Positions 17,896 to 27,484 are shown, counted from the stretch's first letter. The stretch is 64,000 nucleotides of DNA from Actinomycetota bacterium (GCA_009701885.1 WLJH01000001.1:62001-126000); one strand, 5' to 3'. Numbers and translations: made by a program. The notes: generated by a model from the sequence alone, not told the origin.

Positions 17896-19305
17896 ATGAC
17901 CTCGGACGGCTCGGGCGCCCTGGACGACGACGGCCTGCGACGTGCGCTGCAGCGGCTGGTCAAGCAGCTGCTCAAGGAGGAGCCGGAAGCGGGTCGACGT
18001 GGGGACGACCTGATGCCGATCCTGGACACGCACCTCGGGGTCGACGCCGACCAGCTGCCCGTCGTCGTGGAGCCCGTCGCCAGCCACCGCTGGGCAGACA
18101 CCGACCTGGCGATGGAGGCCCTGACCTCCCGCGACCCGGATGCCCGGCTGATGGGCGTGGGCGGCGGAGAGCAACGCCACCACAACTCGCTGGGCGACCT
18201 GATGGCCCAGGCCGAGTGGGGTCGGTTCCGTTCCGGCCAGGTCGACCGCCTCAACGTCGCGACCGGCCCGGACTCCGAGCGGGCGACGGTCGGCTTCGGT
18301 CTGCACCTCTTCCGGCACCACGGTGCACCCCTGGTGGTCGTGCAACGGGTCGGCAACCCGCAGTACGGCTCGTCCTCGCGCCTGGAGGTGCTGGCCCCCG
18401 AACCGGAGGCCGCCACGGCGTTCCTGGCCGAGCTCCGCGAGGAGGCGATGCGTCGCAGCGTCCTGCGCGGGCAGGTGGTCAGCTTCGGGGGCAATCCCTA
18501 CGAGCGGGCCATGGCCGAGCTGACGTTCCACCACCGTCCCGACGTCCCCGTCGACCGGGTGGTCCTGCCCGCCGGGACGCTGGAGCAGGTGCGGGCCCAC
18601 GTGATCGGCCTGGCCGAGCACCGCGACCGGCTGCGCGAGCAGGGGCAGCACCTCAAGCGCGGCATCCTGCTCTACGGGCCACCCGGCACCGGCAAGACCC
18701 ACACCGTCCGGCACCTGGTGGGCGCCGCGGCCGACGCGACGGTGGTGCTGCTGACCGGGACGCAGATGGCGCACGTGGGCGCAGCCGCCCAGATCGCCCG
18801 GGCGCACCAGCCGGCGATCGTCGTGATCGAGGACTGCGACCTCATCGCGGAGGACCGCGACCACCACTATGGCGGCGGACCCTCGCCGCTGCTCTTCTCC
18901 CTGCTCGACGCGATGGACGGGCTGGACGAGGACGCCGACATCGTCTTCCTCCTCACCACCAACCGGGCCGAGGCGCTCGAGAAGGCGCTGGCACAGCGAC
19001 CCGGCCGCGTCGACCTCGCCGTCGAGGTCCCGCTGCCCGACGAGACGGCGCGGGCTCGTCTCGTCCGGCTGTACGGACCGACCCTCGAGCTCGGCGACGC
19101 TGCCGTCGCGCAGGTCGCTCGTGAGTCGGCGGGCACGACCGCGTCGTACGCCAAGGAGCTGGTGCGCCGCACGGTGCTCAACGCCGCGCTGGCCGGTCAC
19201 GCGCCCGTTGATGCCGACCTGGTGGCGGCCAACGCAGAGCTGCAGTCCGACACCGAGGCGCTCACGCGCTCGCTGCTCGGCTCAGGGGCAGCACACCATG
19301 ACTGA
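17896..19305 (+). CDS. AAA+ ATPase with N-terminal unknown domain (469 aa)
   Basis: The C-terminal half is a complete AAA module: Walker A GPPGTGKT at 261-268, Walker B IVVIED at 308-313, sensor 1 in FLLTTNR, and arginine fingers in QRPGRVD near 368-373. Residues 1-230 have no recognised fold and probably select the substrate. Closest in style are FtsH/proteasomal-type AAA unfoldases without a protease domain. The membrane protein gene that follows overlaps it by 8 bp, so the two may form one unit. Confidence 0.8.
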   Translation: MTSDGSGALDDDGLRRALQRLVKQLLKEEPEAGRRGDDLMPILDTHLGVDADQLPVVVEPVASHRWADTDLAMEALTSRDPDARLMGVGGGEQRHHNSLGDLMAQAEWGRFRSGQVDRLNVATGPDSERATVGFGLHLFRHHGAPLVVVQRVGNPQYGSSSRLEVLAPEPEAATAFLAELREEAMRRSVLRGQVVSFGGNPYERAMAELTFHHRPDVPVDRVVLPAGTLEQVRAHVIGLAEHRDRLREQGQHLKRGILLYGPPGTGKTHTVRHLVGAAADATVVLLTGTQMAHVGAAAQIARAHQPAIVVIEDCDLIAEDRDHHYGGGPSPLLFSLLDAMDGLDEDADIVFLLTTNRAEALEKALAQRPGRVDLAVEVPLPDETARARLVRLYGPTLELGDAAVAQVARESAGTTASYAKELVRRTVLNAALAGHAPVDADLVAANAELQSDTEALTRSLLGSGAAHHD

Positions 19306-19648
19306 CCGATCGTGGCTCGAGGATCCGGACTCGGTCGAGGACTGGAGCCCGGTGAAACGTCGCCTCCTGTTATGGCGGCTGGTCAGGATCTCCGCGGGCC
19401 TCCTCCCGCTGTGCCTGGTCACGACCGTGCTCTACGGGTGGCTGGCCGCCACCTCCGACCAGGAGCTGTTCTGGATCGGCCCGGCGCTCGGTCTGCCCGC
19501 GCTGGCGCTCGCGGGCGTCGCCGTGTGGCGCGGCTTCGGGATGATCGACTCGCCGGGTCGCGCGCAGACCGGCCCGTACCGGTTGCTCCTGCTGTCCGGG
19601 GTCATGGCGCTCCTCGGGCTGGTGCTGCCGGGCTACCTCTACGCCTGA
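19298..19648 (+). CDS. Small membrane protein (116 aa)
   Basis: Three hydrophobic segments are visible at about residues 24-45 (LVRISAGLLPLCLVTTVLYG), 53-72 (FWIGPALGLPALALAGVAVW) and 92-112 (LLLLSGVMALLGLVLPGYL). The N-terminus is acidic and cytoplasmic-looking. No family is recognised. The start overlaps the end of the AAA gene, which suggests translational coupling and possibly a membrane anchor for that ATPase. Confidence 0.6.
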   Translation: MTDRSWLEDPDSVEDWSPVKRRLLLWRLVRISAGLLPLCLVTTVLYGWLAATSDQELFWIGPALGLPALALAGVAVWRGFGMIDSPGRAQTGPYRLLLLSGVMALLGLVLPGYLYA

Positions 19649-19677
19649 GGCGGACTCGCGCCTGGCAGGCTGGCCCG

Positions 19678-20175
19678 ATGCCGAAGCTGCACTCCCTCGA
19701 GCTGGTCCCCGACGAGTCCGGACGCGGGGCGGTCCGCAGGCTGTGGGACGCGCTGCGCGACGCGGGGTTGCCGAGCCAGGCCGACCACACGGGCGCGAGC
19801 AACCAGCCGCACGTGACGGTGGTCGAGGCCGAGGACCTGCCGGACGCAGCCATCGACGTGGCGCGGGCACGGCTGCGCGGGATGCTGCCGGTCACGGCCA
19901 CCGCCCGCGGGCTGCTGCTGCTCGGCGGGGAGAAGGTCACCGTGGCGCTGGGGGTCGACCTCGACGACGACGTCGTGCGCCGCGTGCTCGCCGTGCGCGT
20001 GCAGGTGCCCGACCGGGCGCACCGCGGGTGGCTGCCGCACGTCACCCTGGCGCGACGGGTCCCGCGCGCGGACCTGACGCGCGCGCTCGAGCTCGTCGGC
20101 ACCCCCGAGATCGAGCTGCGGCTCACCGAGGTGCGGCGCTGGGACCCCGACCGCGGCCACGTCACCACGCTCTAG
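19678..20175 (+). CDS. 2H phosphoesterase / 2'-5' RNA ligase-like protein (165 aa)
   Basis: Two HxT motifs define the family: PHVTVVE near residue 44 and LPHVTLARRV near residue 121. They sit at the expected spacing in a duplicated alpha/beta fold. Members hydrolyse cyclic phosphates of RNA or nucleotides, but several are uncharacterised. ATG 19678 gives the normal family length. The gene ends overlapping by 4 bp with the convergent acetyltransferase gene. Confidence 0.8.
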   Translation: MPKLHSLELVPDESGRGAVRRLWDALRDAGLPSQADHTGASNQPHVTVVEAEDLPDAAIDVARARLRGMLPVTATARGLLLLGGEKVTVALGVDLDDDVVRRVLAVRVQVPDRAHRGWLPHVTLARRVPRADLTRALELVGTPEIELRLTEVRRWDPDRGHVTTL

Positions 20176-20603
20176 ACGAGCTCCTTGCGCAGGTGCACGT
20201 CGGCCTGGCCGACGACCGGCAGGTCCTGCCAGCGGAACAGCTCGACGTACCCGTGCCGCTCGTAGAACCCCGGGGCCTGGAAGGTGAACGACGTCGTGAA
20301 GACGTGGGTGCAGCCCCGCGCCCGCGCCTCGGTCTCGAAGGCGTCGAGCAGCCGCGCCCCGGTGCCGTCGCCGCGCCGGTCCGCGCGCACCCACGTCATC
20401 CCGATGCCGGCCGCGACGCCCCAGGTCCAGCCGCTGAGCCCGCCGACGAGTCCGTCCTCGTCGCTGAGCTGCACCGTCAGCTCGCGGGCGGCCGGGGTGC
20501 CGGTCGTCGCGGCGGCGTTCACCGCGTCGAGCTCGTCGGAGAGCCGCTGGTCGAGGTCGGGGTCGCCGTCGCCGACGAGGATCTGGTCGCTCTGGTTGCT
20601 CAC
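20172..20603 (-). CDS. GNAT-family N-acetyltransferase (143 aa)
   Basis: The acetyl-CoA-binding motif A is seen as VRADRRGDGTGARLLDAFE, followed by the C-terminal FYERHGYVELFRWQDLP typical of GNAT folds. The substrate is unknown. The gene is divergent from the DUF480-methyltransferase gene with 44 bp between starts. Confidence 0.85.
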   Translation of the reverse strand: MSNQSDQILVGDGDPDLDQRLSDELDAVNAAATTGTPAARELTVQLSDEDGLVGGLSGWTWGVAAGIGMTWVRADRRGDGTGARLLDAFETEARARGCTHVFTTSFTFQAPGFYERHGYVELFRWQDLPVVGQADVHLRKELV

Positions 20604-20647
20604 CCGAGGACCCTCTCATCGTCGACCCCGGTGGCTAGGGTCGGGCC

Positions 20648-21856
20648 GTGGCCGACCTCGCACCCGACCTCCAGCTCACCCCGACCGAGCAGCGCGTCCT
20701 CGGCAGCCTGCTGGAGAAGCAGGTGACGGTGCCGGCGTCGTACCCGCTCACGCTCAGTGCCCTGCGCACGGCCTGCAACCAGACCTCCAGCCGCGAGCCC
20801 GTGACGGACCTGGCGGAGCAGGAGGTCGAGCAGACCGCCAAGGAACTCAAGGAGAAGGGCGCCCTGCGGATCGTCTGGTCCGACACCGGTCGCCGGACCC
20901 TGAAGTACCACCAGGTCCTGACCGACCTGCTCGACCTCGAGGACGACGAGCGCGCCCTCCTCACGGTGCTGCTGCTCCGCGGACCACAGACGCCCGGCGA
21001 GCTCCGGCCGCGCACCGAGCGGCTCCACGCCTTCGACGGCCGCGACGACGCGGAGTCGTGCCTGGTCGGCATGGCCGAGCGCGGGCTCGTGCGGCGGCTC
21101 GACCGGCGCCCCGGCGACCGCGACCACCGCTGGGTCCACCTCCTCGGCCCCAGCGGTGTCGAGCAGCCCGAGCCGGCGCGCCGGGCAGACCGCGAGGCGC
21201 CGATCTCCGACTCGCCCGAGGCGCGCGACGAGCGGGTCCGGGCGACGTACGCCGCCGTCGCCGAGGTCTACGCCGACACGCTGACCGACGAGCTCGACCA
21301 CCTGCCGTTCGAGCGCTGGCTGCTGGAGCGGGTCGCGGCCGAGGCCGACGGCCCGGTCGTCGAGGTCGGCTGCGGGCCGGGCCACGTCACGGCCCACCTC
21401 GCCGCCATGGGCGCCGACGCCCGCGGGCTCGACCTGACCCCGGAGATGGTCGAGCAGGCACGGCGCCGCTACCCGCAGGGGCGGTACGACGTCGGCGACC
21501 TGCGCCGGCTCATGCGGCCCGAGTCCGCGGCCGGCTGGGGCGCGGTGCTCGCGTGGTACTCCCTCATCCACCTCGCCGACTCCGAGCTGCCCGGCGCCCT
21601 GGAGGCACTGGTCCGTCCGCTCGCCCCGGGCGGCCTGCTGGTGCTCGCGATGCAGGCCGGTGACGACGTACGCCGGATCAGCGAGTGGCACGGCGTGGAG
21701 GGGCTGGCCCTCGACCTGGTCCACCGCGACCCGGAGGCGGTCCTCGAGCTCGTGGCGGCCGCCGGCCTCACCGACGTCGAGTGGTTCGTGCGCGGACCGC
21801 TGAGCGGCCTCGGTGAGACGGCCCGCCGCCTCTACGTCCTAGCGCGCCGACCCTGA
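20648..21856 (+). CDS. DUF480 (YceH-like) domain fused to a SAM methyltransferase (402 aa)
   Basis: Residues 1 to about 175 are the tandem winged-helix DUF480 module (QRVLGSLLEKQVTVPASYPL, then ALRTACNQTSSREPV). Residues about 200-402 are a class I methyltransferase with the SAM loop VVEVGCGPGHVTAHLA and LDLTPEMVEQARRRYP. In most bacteria DUF480 is a separate protein of about 200 residues. GTG 20648 is at the normal family N-terminus. The methyl acceptor is unknown; the winged helices suggest that it works on or near DNA or ribosome-associated partners. Confidence 0.82.
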   Translation: MADLAPDLQLTPTEQRVLGSLLEKQVTVPASYPLTLSALRTACNQTSSREPVTDLAEQEVEQTAKELKEKGALRIVWSDTGRRTLKYHQVLTDLLDLEDDERALLTVLLLRGPQTPGELRPRTERLHAFDGRDDAESCLVGMAERGLVRRLDRRPGDRDHRWVHLLGPSGVEQPEPARRADREAPISDSPEARDERVRATYAAVAEVYADTLTDELDHLPFERWLLERVAAEADGPVVEVGCGPGHVTAHLAAMGADARGLDLTPEMVEQARRRYPQGRYDVGDLRRLMRPESAAGWGAVLAWYSLIHLADSELPGALEALVRPLAPGGLLVLAMQAGDDVRRISEWHGVEGLALDLVHRDPEAVLELVAAAGLTDVEWFVRGPLSGLGETARRLYVLARRP

Positions 21857-21869
21857 CGTGTCCGCCAGC

Positions 21870-21980
21870 GGACGTCATACGTTCCGCGGGGGCGGACATC
21901 CCGACCGTATGACGTCCTGTTAGCCCGGTCGGGGACGTCATACGGCCCGCGGGAGTGCACGTCCCGCCCGTATGACATCC
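21870..21980. repeat. Two tandem hairpins with identical 12-bp arms (likely bidirectional terminator)
   Basis: GGACGTCATACG at 21870-21881 pairs perfectly with CGTATGACGTCC at 21906-21917. The same left arm recurs at 21933-21944 and pairs with 21969-21980 with a single mismatch. Loops are 24 nt each and unrelated except for a shared CCGCGGG. The unit lies between two convergent genes (stops at 21856 and 21989), where a transcription barrier is expected. Confidence 0.6.
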
Positions 21981-21988
21981 CGTGCGCG

Positions 21989-22867
21989 TCAGGCCAGGTC
22001 GACAGCGCAGTCGGCCAGCACCGGCGAGCCGTCACGCTCACCACCGGCGATGCTGGCGGTGGCCACGATCCGACCGTCCTCGTGCCAGCCCTGCACCCGG
22101 ATCGTGTCGCCCGGGAACACGACGCCCGCGAAGCGCGCACCGAAGCCGGAGACCCGGGTGGCGTCGCCGCCCAGCAGGGCGTCGGTGAGCTCGCGCAGCA
22201 CGATGCCGTACGAGCACAGCCCGTGCAGGATCGGCGCCGGGAAGCCGGCGGCCTTGGCGAAGTCGGGGTCGGCGTGCAGCGGGTTGCGGTCTCCGCAGAG
22301 GCGGTAGAGCAGCGCCTGCTGCGGCGTCACGGCGTACGACGTGTCGCAGTCCGGCGCGCGGTCCGGCACCTCGATCGCAGTGCTGGTGCCGCGGTCGCCG
22401 CCCCAGCCGCCCTCGCCCTTGACGAAGATCGAGGAGCGGACGCGCCAGAGCTCCTCTCCGGTGGGTGCGGTGGCGACCCCCTCCTGCCAGATGACTGCCG
22501 CCTTGCCCTTGTCCCACACGTCGGTGAGCGTCGTGCGGATCGTGGCGGTGCCCGAGGTGGGCAGCGGCGCCGACAGGGAGATCGACTGCGCGCCGTGGAC
22601 GACCTGCGCGAGGTTGATGTCGCAGCCCGGCAGGTCCAGCGGCGGCGGGTCGGTCATGTGGAACGTGGGCGCGACGACCCCGAAGGACGGCAACACCTGC
22701 AGGGCAGGGCCGTCGAGGGTGTAGCGCAGTGCCTCGGGCGAGAGGTTGTCGCCCGGCCTCGAGCCGGCGCCGATCCCGAGGTGGTAGAGCAGGACGTCGC
22801 TCTCGGACCACGAGAAGGTCGTCTCGCCGACGGGTGAGCCGATGGCGGCGCTCGGGTCGATGGGCAT
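21989..22867 (-). CDS. chsH3: ChsH3/Hsd4B-type 2-enoyl-CoA hydratase, double hot-dog (292 aa)
   Basis: The C-terminal hydratase-2 signature is intact: LCGDRNPLHADPDFAKAAGF then PAPILHGLCSYG, with the catalytic Asp and His in DRNPLHAD. The N-terminal half (about 1-150) is a second hot-dog without that motif, the architecture of eukaryotic-type hydratase 2. The homologue beside kstD in M. tuberculosis (Rv3538) is of similar length and is assigned to hydration in side-chain beta-oxidation. The ATG at 22867 shares one base with the KstD stop, so both are co-transcribed from the KstR-controlled promoter at 24593. Confidence 0.87.
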   Translation of the reverse strand: MPIDPSAAIGSPVGETTFSWSESDVLLYHLGIGAGSRPGDNLSPEALRYTLDGPALQVLPSFGVVAPTFHMTDPPPLDLPGCDINLAQVVHGAQSISLSAPLPTSGTATIRTTLTDVWDKGKAAVIWQEGVATAPTGEELWRVRSSIFVKGEGGWGGDRGTSTAIEVPDRAPDCDTSYAVTPQQALLYRLCGDRNPLHADPDFAKAAGFPAPILHGLCSYGIVLRELTDALLGGDATRVSGFGARFAGVVFPGDTIRVQGWHEDGRIVATASIAGGERDGSPVLADCAVDLA

Positions 22868-24582
22868 CAGGCGGTCTCGCTCTCGATCGGGACGGCGGTG
22901 GGCGCGGTGGCGGACGCCGCGATGTCGTCCGCGGCCAGGTAGCCGAAGACCAGCGCGGGGCCGATGGTGCCGCCGGGGCCGGGGTAGGTGTGGCCCATGA
23001 CGGCGGAGGAGGCGTTGCCGGCGGCGTACAGGCCGGGGATGGGGGAGCCGTCGGCGCGCAGCACGCGGGCGTGCTCGTCGGTGACCAGGCCGCCCTTGGT
23101 GCCGAGGTCGCCGGGGACGATCTTGACCGCGTAGAACGGGCCCTGGTCGATCACGCCGAGGGAGGGGTTCGGCTTGACCGTGGGGTCGGAGTAGTACTTG
23201 TCGTAGGCCGACTCGCCGCGGCCGAAGTCCTCGTCGACACCGGTGCGGGCGAAGCGGTTGAACCGCTCCACGGTGGCCTCGAGCTCGGCGGCGGGGACGC
23301 CGATCTCCTCGGCCAGCCCGGCGATGGTGGAGGCCTTCCTGATCGTGCCGAACTTGTACCACCGGCCGGGGAACGGCTGGCGCGGGAAGAGGCCGGCGAA
23401 CAGGTAGCGGTTGCGGTAGCGGGTGTCGATGATCATCCAGCTGGGCACGTGGCCGACACCGGTGGCCTCGCCCTCGTAGATCTTGTGGGTGGCCTCGACG
23501 TAGGGCAGCGCCTCGTTCATGTAGCGCTTGCCCGCCTGGTTGACGATGATCGAGCCGGGCAGGTTGCGCTCGGCCAGGCAGAACCACGGACCGCTGGGCA
23601 GCGGGATGGTCGGGCCCCACCAGGAGTCGTCCATGAGACCGACCTCGGCGCCGGCCGCGATGCCGGCCAGGATGCCGCCGCCGGTGTTGAACTGCGAGCC
23701 GGTGGTCCACTCGACCGAGGTGGGCTTGGGCTGGTACTTCTCGCGCATCTCCAGGTTGCGCTCGAAGCCGCCGGAGCCGATGACCACCCCGCGACGCGCG
23801 CGGACGGTGTGCGAGGCGCCGTCGCGGGTCACCACGACACCGGCCACCCGACCGTCCTCGAGCAGCAGCTCGGTCAGCTCGGCGCCGTGGACGACTGGCA
23901 CGCCGGCGTCCATGAGGCCCTTGCGCAGGCCGATGGCGATGGCGTTGCCCATCCCGAAGAGCCGCTGGCGCCGGAGGCCGGCCAGCGTGCGGCGCAGCAG
24001 CACGCGGAGCATCGTGATCGGTCCGCCGATGGTGCGCAGGCCCAGGCTGATCTTCCGGAAGTCGCGCTGCAGCACCACCATGTTGGCCGGGGCCTTGGTG
24101 TACTGCGGGTGCAGGCGCTCGATCTCGGCGCCGATGATGCGCCCGTCGATCGGGTCCGGCTCGACCGAGCGGCCGCGGGCACGCCCGCCGGGCTGCTCGG
24201 GCTGGTAGTCGGCGTACTCCGGCACCCAGCGGAAGCGCACGGGGGAGTGGTCGCGGATGAAGTCCATGACCTCGGGGCCGCGCTCGAGGTAGGTGTCGCG
24301 GCGCTCCTTGGGGACCACGTCGCCGACGATCGCGTCGAGGTAGGTCTTGGCGTCCTCGATGCCGTCGGACTCACCGGCCGCGCGCAGCGCGTAGTTGTCG
24401 GGGATCCAGACGCCACCGCCGCTGCGGGCGGTGGAGCCCCCGAAGTAGTCGCTCTTCTCCAGCAGCACCGTGTCGAGACCGTGGGCAGCGGCCCGCAGGG
24501 CCGCGCTCATCCCGGCCGCGCCGGCGCCCACGACGACCACGTCGACCTCGGTCGGCAGGGGGGTTTCCTGGGTACCCGTCAT
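22867..24582 (-). CDS. kstD: 3-ketosteroid delta1-dehydrogenase (571 aa)
   Basis: KstD removes the C1 and C2 hydrogens of 3-ketosteroids, which with KshAB leads to opening of ring B. The FAD-binding N-terminus is VVVVGAGAAGMSAALRAAAH, with YFGGSTARSGGGVWIP next. The C-terminal GHTYPGPGGTIGPA holds the equivalents of the catalytic Tyr487 and Gly491 of the Rhodococcus enzyme, here Y533 and G537. The length is a little above the usual 510-560. The ATG at 24582 is 6 nt after CAGTTT, the -10-like sequence of the minus-strand promoter, so the mRNA is probably leaderless. KshA and KshB genes are not in this window. Confidence 0.93.
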   Translation of the reverse strand: MTGTQETPLPTEVDVVVVGAGAAGMSAALRAAAHGLDTVLLEKSDYFGGSTARSGGGVWIPDNYALRAAGESDGIEDAKTYLDAIVGDVVPKERRDTYLERGPEVMDFIRDHSPVRFRWVPEYADYQPEQPGGRARGRSVEPDPIDGRIIGAEIERLHPQYTKAPANMVVLQRDFRKISLGLRTIGGPITMLRVLLRRTLAGLRRQRLFGMGNAIAIGLRKGLMDAGVPVVHGAELTELLLEDGRVAGVVVTRDGASHTVRARRGVVIGSGGFERNLEMREKYQPKPTSVEWTTGSQFNTGGGILAGIAAGAEVGLMDDSWWGPTIPLPSGPWFCLAERNLPGSIIVNQAGKRYMNEALPYVEATHKIYEGEATGVGHVPSWMIIDTRYRNRYLFAGLFPRQPFPGRWYKFGTIRKASTIAGLAEEIGVPAAELEATVERFNRFARTGVDEDFGRGESAYDKYYSDPTVKPNPSLGVIDQGPFYAVKIVPGDLGTKGGLVTDEHARVLRADGSPIPGLYAAGNASSAVMGHTYPGPGGTIGPALVFGYLAADDIAASATAPTAVPIESETA

Positions 24583-24592
24583 GGCGCGAAAC

Positions 24593-24606
24593 TGTAACAG
24601 GTTCTA
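24593..24606. promoter_or_regulatory. KstR-type operator between kstD and hsaE
   Basis: TGTAACAGGTTCTA fits TNNAACNNGTTNNA exactly. It lies midway in the 34-bp gap between two divergent start codons. TAGTAT (24605-24610) follows it to the right, 6 nt before the HsaE GTG; CAGTTT follows it to the left, 6 nt before the KstD ATG. One operator thus covers two promoters. Confidence 0.9.
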
Positions 24607-24616
24607 GTATCCAGGG

Positions 24617-25426
24617 GTGACGTCCAGCGATGCTGTTGCCGACCGGATCCGCGCCGCCAGCGAGCGCCTGGTCCGGGCCCAGGAGACCCGCACCCCCTGC
24701 GCCCCCGTCCGGGACCTGATCGGGACCGAGGACCTCGACGCGGCGTACGCCGTGCAGATGGGCGTGGTCGAGCGCCGCCTTGCCTCGGGCGCGGTCGTGG
24801 TCGGTCGCAAGATCGGCGCCACGTCGAAGGCGGTCCAGGACCAGCTCGGGGTGGACCAGCCCGACTTCGGCTACCTCCTCGACGACATGGACGTCAGCAC
24901 CCACGACCCGATCTCGATGGCCGGCCTGCTCCAGCCCCGGGTCGAGGCCGAGGTCGCCTTCGTGCTCTCCCAGGACATCGACCCCGGCAGCCCCGACGAC
25001 ATCACGCTCGAGGCGGTGCGCGAGTCCGTCGAGGTCGCGCTGCCCTCGCTGGAGATCGTCGACTCCCGCATCGACGGCTGGGACATCGGCTTCACCGACA
25101 CCGTGGCCGACTGCGCCTCCAGCGGCCTGTACGTCGTGGGTCGCGACGCCCGCACGCTGGCCGAGCTCGAGCCCCGCGACGTGGACATGACGCTCGCGAT
25201 CAACGACGAGGTCCGCTCGAGCGGCAACGGCGCGGCCTGCCTGGGGGACCCGCTCGAGGCGCTGCGCTGGCTCGCGGTCCAGGCCGCCCGCTTCGGCGAC
25301 CCGCTGCGCAAGGGTCACCTGGTCCTGTCCGGCGCGCTCGGCCCGTTCGTGCCGTTCGCGCCCGGCGACCGGGTCGTGGCCTCGATCAGCGGCTTCGCGC
25401 CGCTGGCCGTCACCTTCACCGACTGA
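24617..25426 (+). CDS. hsaE: HsaE 2-hydroxyhexa-2,4-dienoate hydratase (269 aa)
   Basis: This enzyme hydrates the 2-hydroxydienoate released by HsaD to 4-hydroxy-2-oxohexanoate. [20 protein letters not shown] is the family signature (the MhpD/HsaE group), and [15 protein letters not shown] carries the metal-binding glutamates. The C-terminal [15 protein letters not shown] is also conserved. GTG 24617 is only 10 nt from the KstR operator, implying a leaderless start. It begins the hsaE-hsaG-hsaF operon; HsaG follows after 52 bp. Confidence 0.92.
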   Translation: MTSSDAVADRIRAASERLVRAQETRTPCAPVRDLIGTEDLDAAYAVQMGVVERRLASGAVVVGRKIGATSKAVQDQLGVDQPDFGYLLDDMDVSTHDPISMAGLLQPRVEAEVAFVLSQDIDPGSPDDITLEAVRESVEVALPSLEIVDSRIDGWDIGFTDTVADCASSGLYVVGRDARTLAELEPRDVDMTLAINDEVRSSGNGAACLGDPLEALRWLAVQAARFGDPLRKGHLVLSGALGPFVPFAPGDRVVASISGFAPLAVTFTD

Positions 25427-25478
25427 CCCACACCTGCTCACCAGACCTGCTGAACCGCACGAAGAACCAGGGAGACCC

Positions 25479-26387
25479 ATGGCCAAGGACAAGCTGACCG
25501 CGGCGATCGTCGGACCGGGCAACATCGGCACCGACCTGATGTACAAGCTGCTGCGCTCGGAGGTGGTCGAGCCGCGCTGGATGATCGGCGTCGACCCGTC
25601 CTCGGAGGGCCTCAAGCTGGCTGCGGGCCAGGGCCTGGAGGCCAGCCACGAGGGCGTGGACTGGCTGCTGAAGCAGGACGTGCTGCCCGACCTGATCTTC
25701 GAGGCCACGTCTGCCTACGTGCACCGCGAGTACGCCCCGCGCTACGAGGAGGCCGGCATCCGGGCGGTCGACCTGACGCCCGCGGCCATCGGCCCCGCGG
25801 TGATCCCGCCGGTCAACGGCGAGACCCACGTGGACGCGATGAACGTCAACATGATCACCTGCGGCGGCCAGGCCACGATCCCGATGGTCGCGGCGGTCTC
25901 CCGGGTCGCCCCGGTGTCGTACGCCGAGATCGTCGCCTCGGTGTCGTCGATGTCCGCGGGACCCGGCACGCGCGCCAACATCGACGAGTTCACCCGCACC
26001 ACCTCGGCCGGGGTGCGGGACATCGGTGGTGCCACGGAGGGCAAGGCGATCATCATCCTCAACCCGGCGGAGCCGCCGATGATCATGCGCGACACCATCT
26101 TCTGCGCCGCCGACCCCGACGCCGACCGGGACGCGATCATCGCCTCGGTCCACGCCATGGAGAAGGCCGTCCAGGAGTACGTCCCGGGCTACCGCCTGCT
26201 GCAGGAGCCGCAGCTCGACGAGCCGTCGGCCGCCACCCGCGGGGCGCTGAAGGTCTCGATCTTCGTGGAGGTCGAGGGCGCGGGCGACTTCCTCCCGCCG
26301 TACGCCGGGAACCTCGACATCATGACCGCCGCGGCCGCCCGCGTCGGCGACAACATCGCCCGCTCGATCCTCGCTGGGAGCAACTGA
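25479..26387 (+). CDS. hsaG: HsaG propanal/acetaldehyde dehydrogenase, CoA-acylating (302 aa)
   Basis: HsaG converts the propanal made by HsaF to propionyl-CoA with NAD. The N-terminal Rossmann loop is [18 protein letters not shown], and the catalytic cysteine is C128 in NMITCGGQA. It forms a channelling complex with the aldolase, whose ATG overlaps the HsaG stop by one base (TGATG at 26385). AGGGAGACCC before the ATG is a good ribosome-binding site. Confidence 0.95.
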   Translation: MAKDKLTAAIVGPGNIGTDLMYKLLRSEVVEPRWMIGVDPSSEGLKLAAGQGLEASHEGVDWLLKQDVLPDLIFEATSAYVHREYAPRYEEAGIRAVDLTPAAIGPAVIPPVNGETHVDAMNVNMITCGGQATIPMVAAVSRVAPVSYAEIVASVSSMSAGPGTRANIDEFTRTTSAGVRDIGGATEGKAIIILNPAEPPMIMRDTIFCAADPDADRDAIIASVHAMEKAVQEYVPGYRLLQEPQLDEPSAATRGALKVSIFVEVEGAGDFLPPYAGNLDIMTAAAARVGDNIARSILAGSN

Positions 26388-27484
26388 TGACCGCCTCCGA
26401 CCTGAACACGCTGACCCGCACCTGGTCCGGGTCCCACGGCACCGAGCCGTTCGGCGAGCTGGACCTGCGCCTGACCGACACCTGCCTGCGCGACGGCTCG
26501 CACCACAAGCGGCACCAGTTCACCGCGACCGAGGTCCACGACATCGTCGAGGCGCTCGACTCCTCGGGCATCCCGGTGATCGAGGTGACCCACGGCGACG
26601 GCCTGGGCGGCTCCTCGTTCAACTACGGCTTCTCCCGCACCCCCGAGCAGGAGCTCATCCGGATCGCCGCGGAGACCGCGAAGCGCGCGAAGATCGCCTT
26701 CCTGATGCTCCCCGGCGTCGGCACCAAGGACGACATCCGCGCCGCTCAGGACAACGGCGGCCAGATCTGCCGGATCGCCACGCACTGCACCGAGGCCGAC
26801 ACCTCGATCCAGCACTTCGGGCTCGCGCGCGAGCTCGGCCTGGAGACCGTCGGGTTCCTCATGATGTCGCACACCCAGGCGCCCGAGGTGCTGGCCAAGC
26901 AGGCGCGGATCATGGTCGACGCCGGCTGCCAGTGCGTCTACGTCGTGGACTCGGCCGGCGCGCTGATCATGGAGCAGACCGCCGACCGCGTCGCTGCCGT
27001 GGTGGCGGAGATCGGTGACCAGGCCGACGTCGGCTTCCACGGCCACGAGAACCTCGCCCTCGGTGTCGCCAACACCGTCGCGGCGGCGCGTGCGGGTGCG
27101 ACCCAGATCGACGGGTCGGTCCGCCGCTTCGGTGCCGGCGCGGGCAACACGCCGCTGGAGGCCTTCATCGGCGTGTGCGACAAGCTCGGCTGGCGCACGG
27201 GGGTGGACTTCCTGCAGATCGTGGACGCGTCCGAGGACGTCATCAAGCCCGCGATGCCGGAGGAGTGCGAGCTCAACCGGATGACGCTGATGATGGGGTA
27301 CGCCGGGGTCTACTCCTCCTTCCTCAAGCACGCCGGCAACGCCGCCGAGCGCTACGGCGTCTCGGGCGCGAAGATCCTGCTCGAGGCCGGTCGCCGCAAG
27401 CTCATCGGCGGCCAGGAGGACCAGCTCATCGACATCGCGCTGCTGCTCAAGGCCGAGCAGGACAAGCAGGCCGCGAACGCCTGA
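26387..27484 (+). CDS. hsaF: HsaF 4-hydroxy-2-oxoacid aldolase (365 aa)
   Basis: HsaF cleaves 4-hydroxy-2-oxohexanoate to pyruvate and propanal. [15 protein letters not shown] (residues 31-45) holds the catalytic R35, the metal ligand D36 and the nearby histidines; the HxH metal ligands are H218 and H220 in [10 protein letters not shown]. The C-terminal DmpG-like communication domain follows from about residue 280. It is the last gene of the hsaEGF operon and is followed by a 113-bp gap with two KstR sites for hsaA. Confidence 0.95.
   Translation: MTASDLNTLTRTWSGSHGTEPFGELDLRLTDTCLRDGSHHKRHQFTATEVHDIVEALDSSGIPVIEVTHGDGLGGSSFNYGFSRTPEQELIRIAAETAKRAKIAFLMLPGVGTKDDIRAAQDNGGQICRIATHCTEADTSIQHFGLARELGLETVGFLMMSHTQAPEVLAKQARIMVDAGCQCVYVVDSAGALIMEQTADRVAAVVAEIGDQADVGFHGHENLALGVANTVAAARAGATQIDGSVRRFGAGAGNTPLEAFIGVCDKLGWRTGVDFLQIVDASEDVIKPAMPEECELNRMTLMMGYAGVYSSFLKHAGNAAERYGVSGAKILLEAGRRKLIGGQEDQLIDIALLLKAEQDKQAANA

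Noticed and set aside
21832..22140. Minus-strand open frame with a repeated TSYGRDV peptide
   Set aside because: It is the translation of the two tandem hairpins and has no start site or homology.
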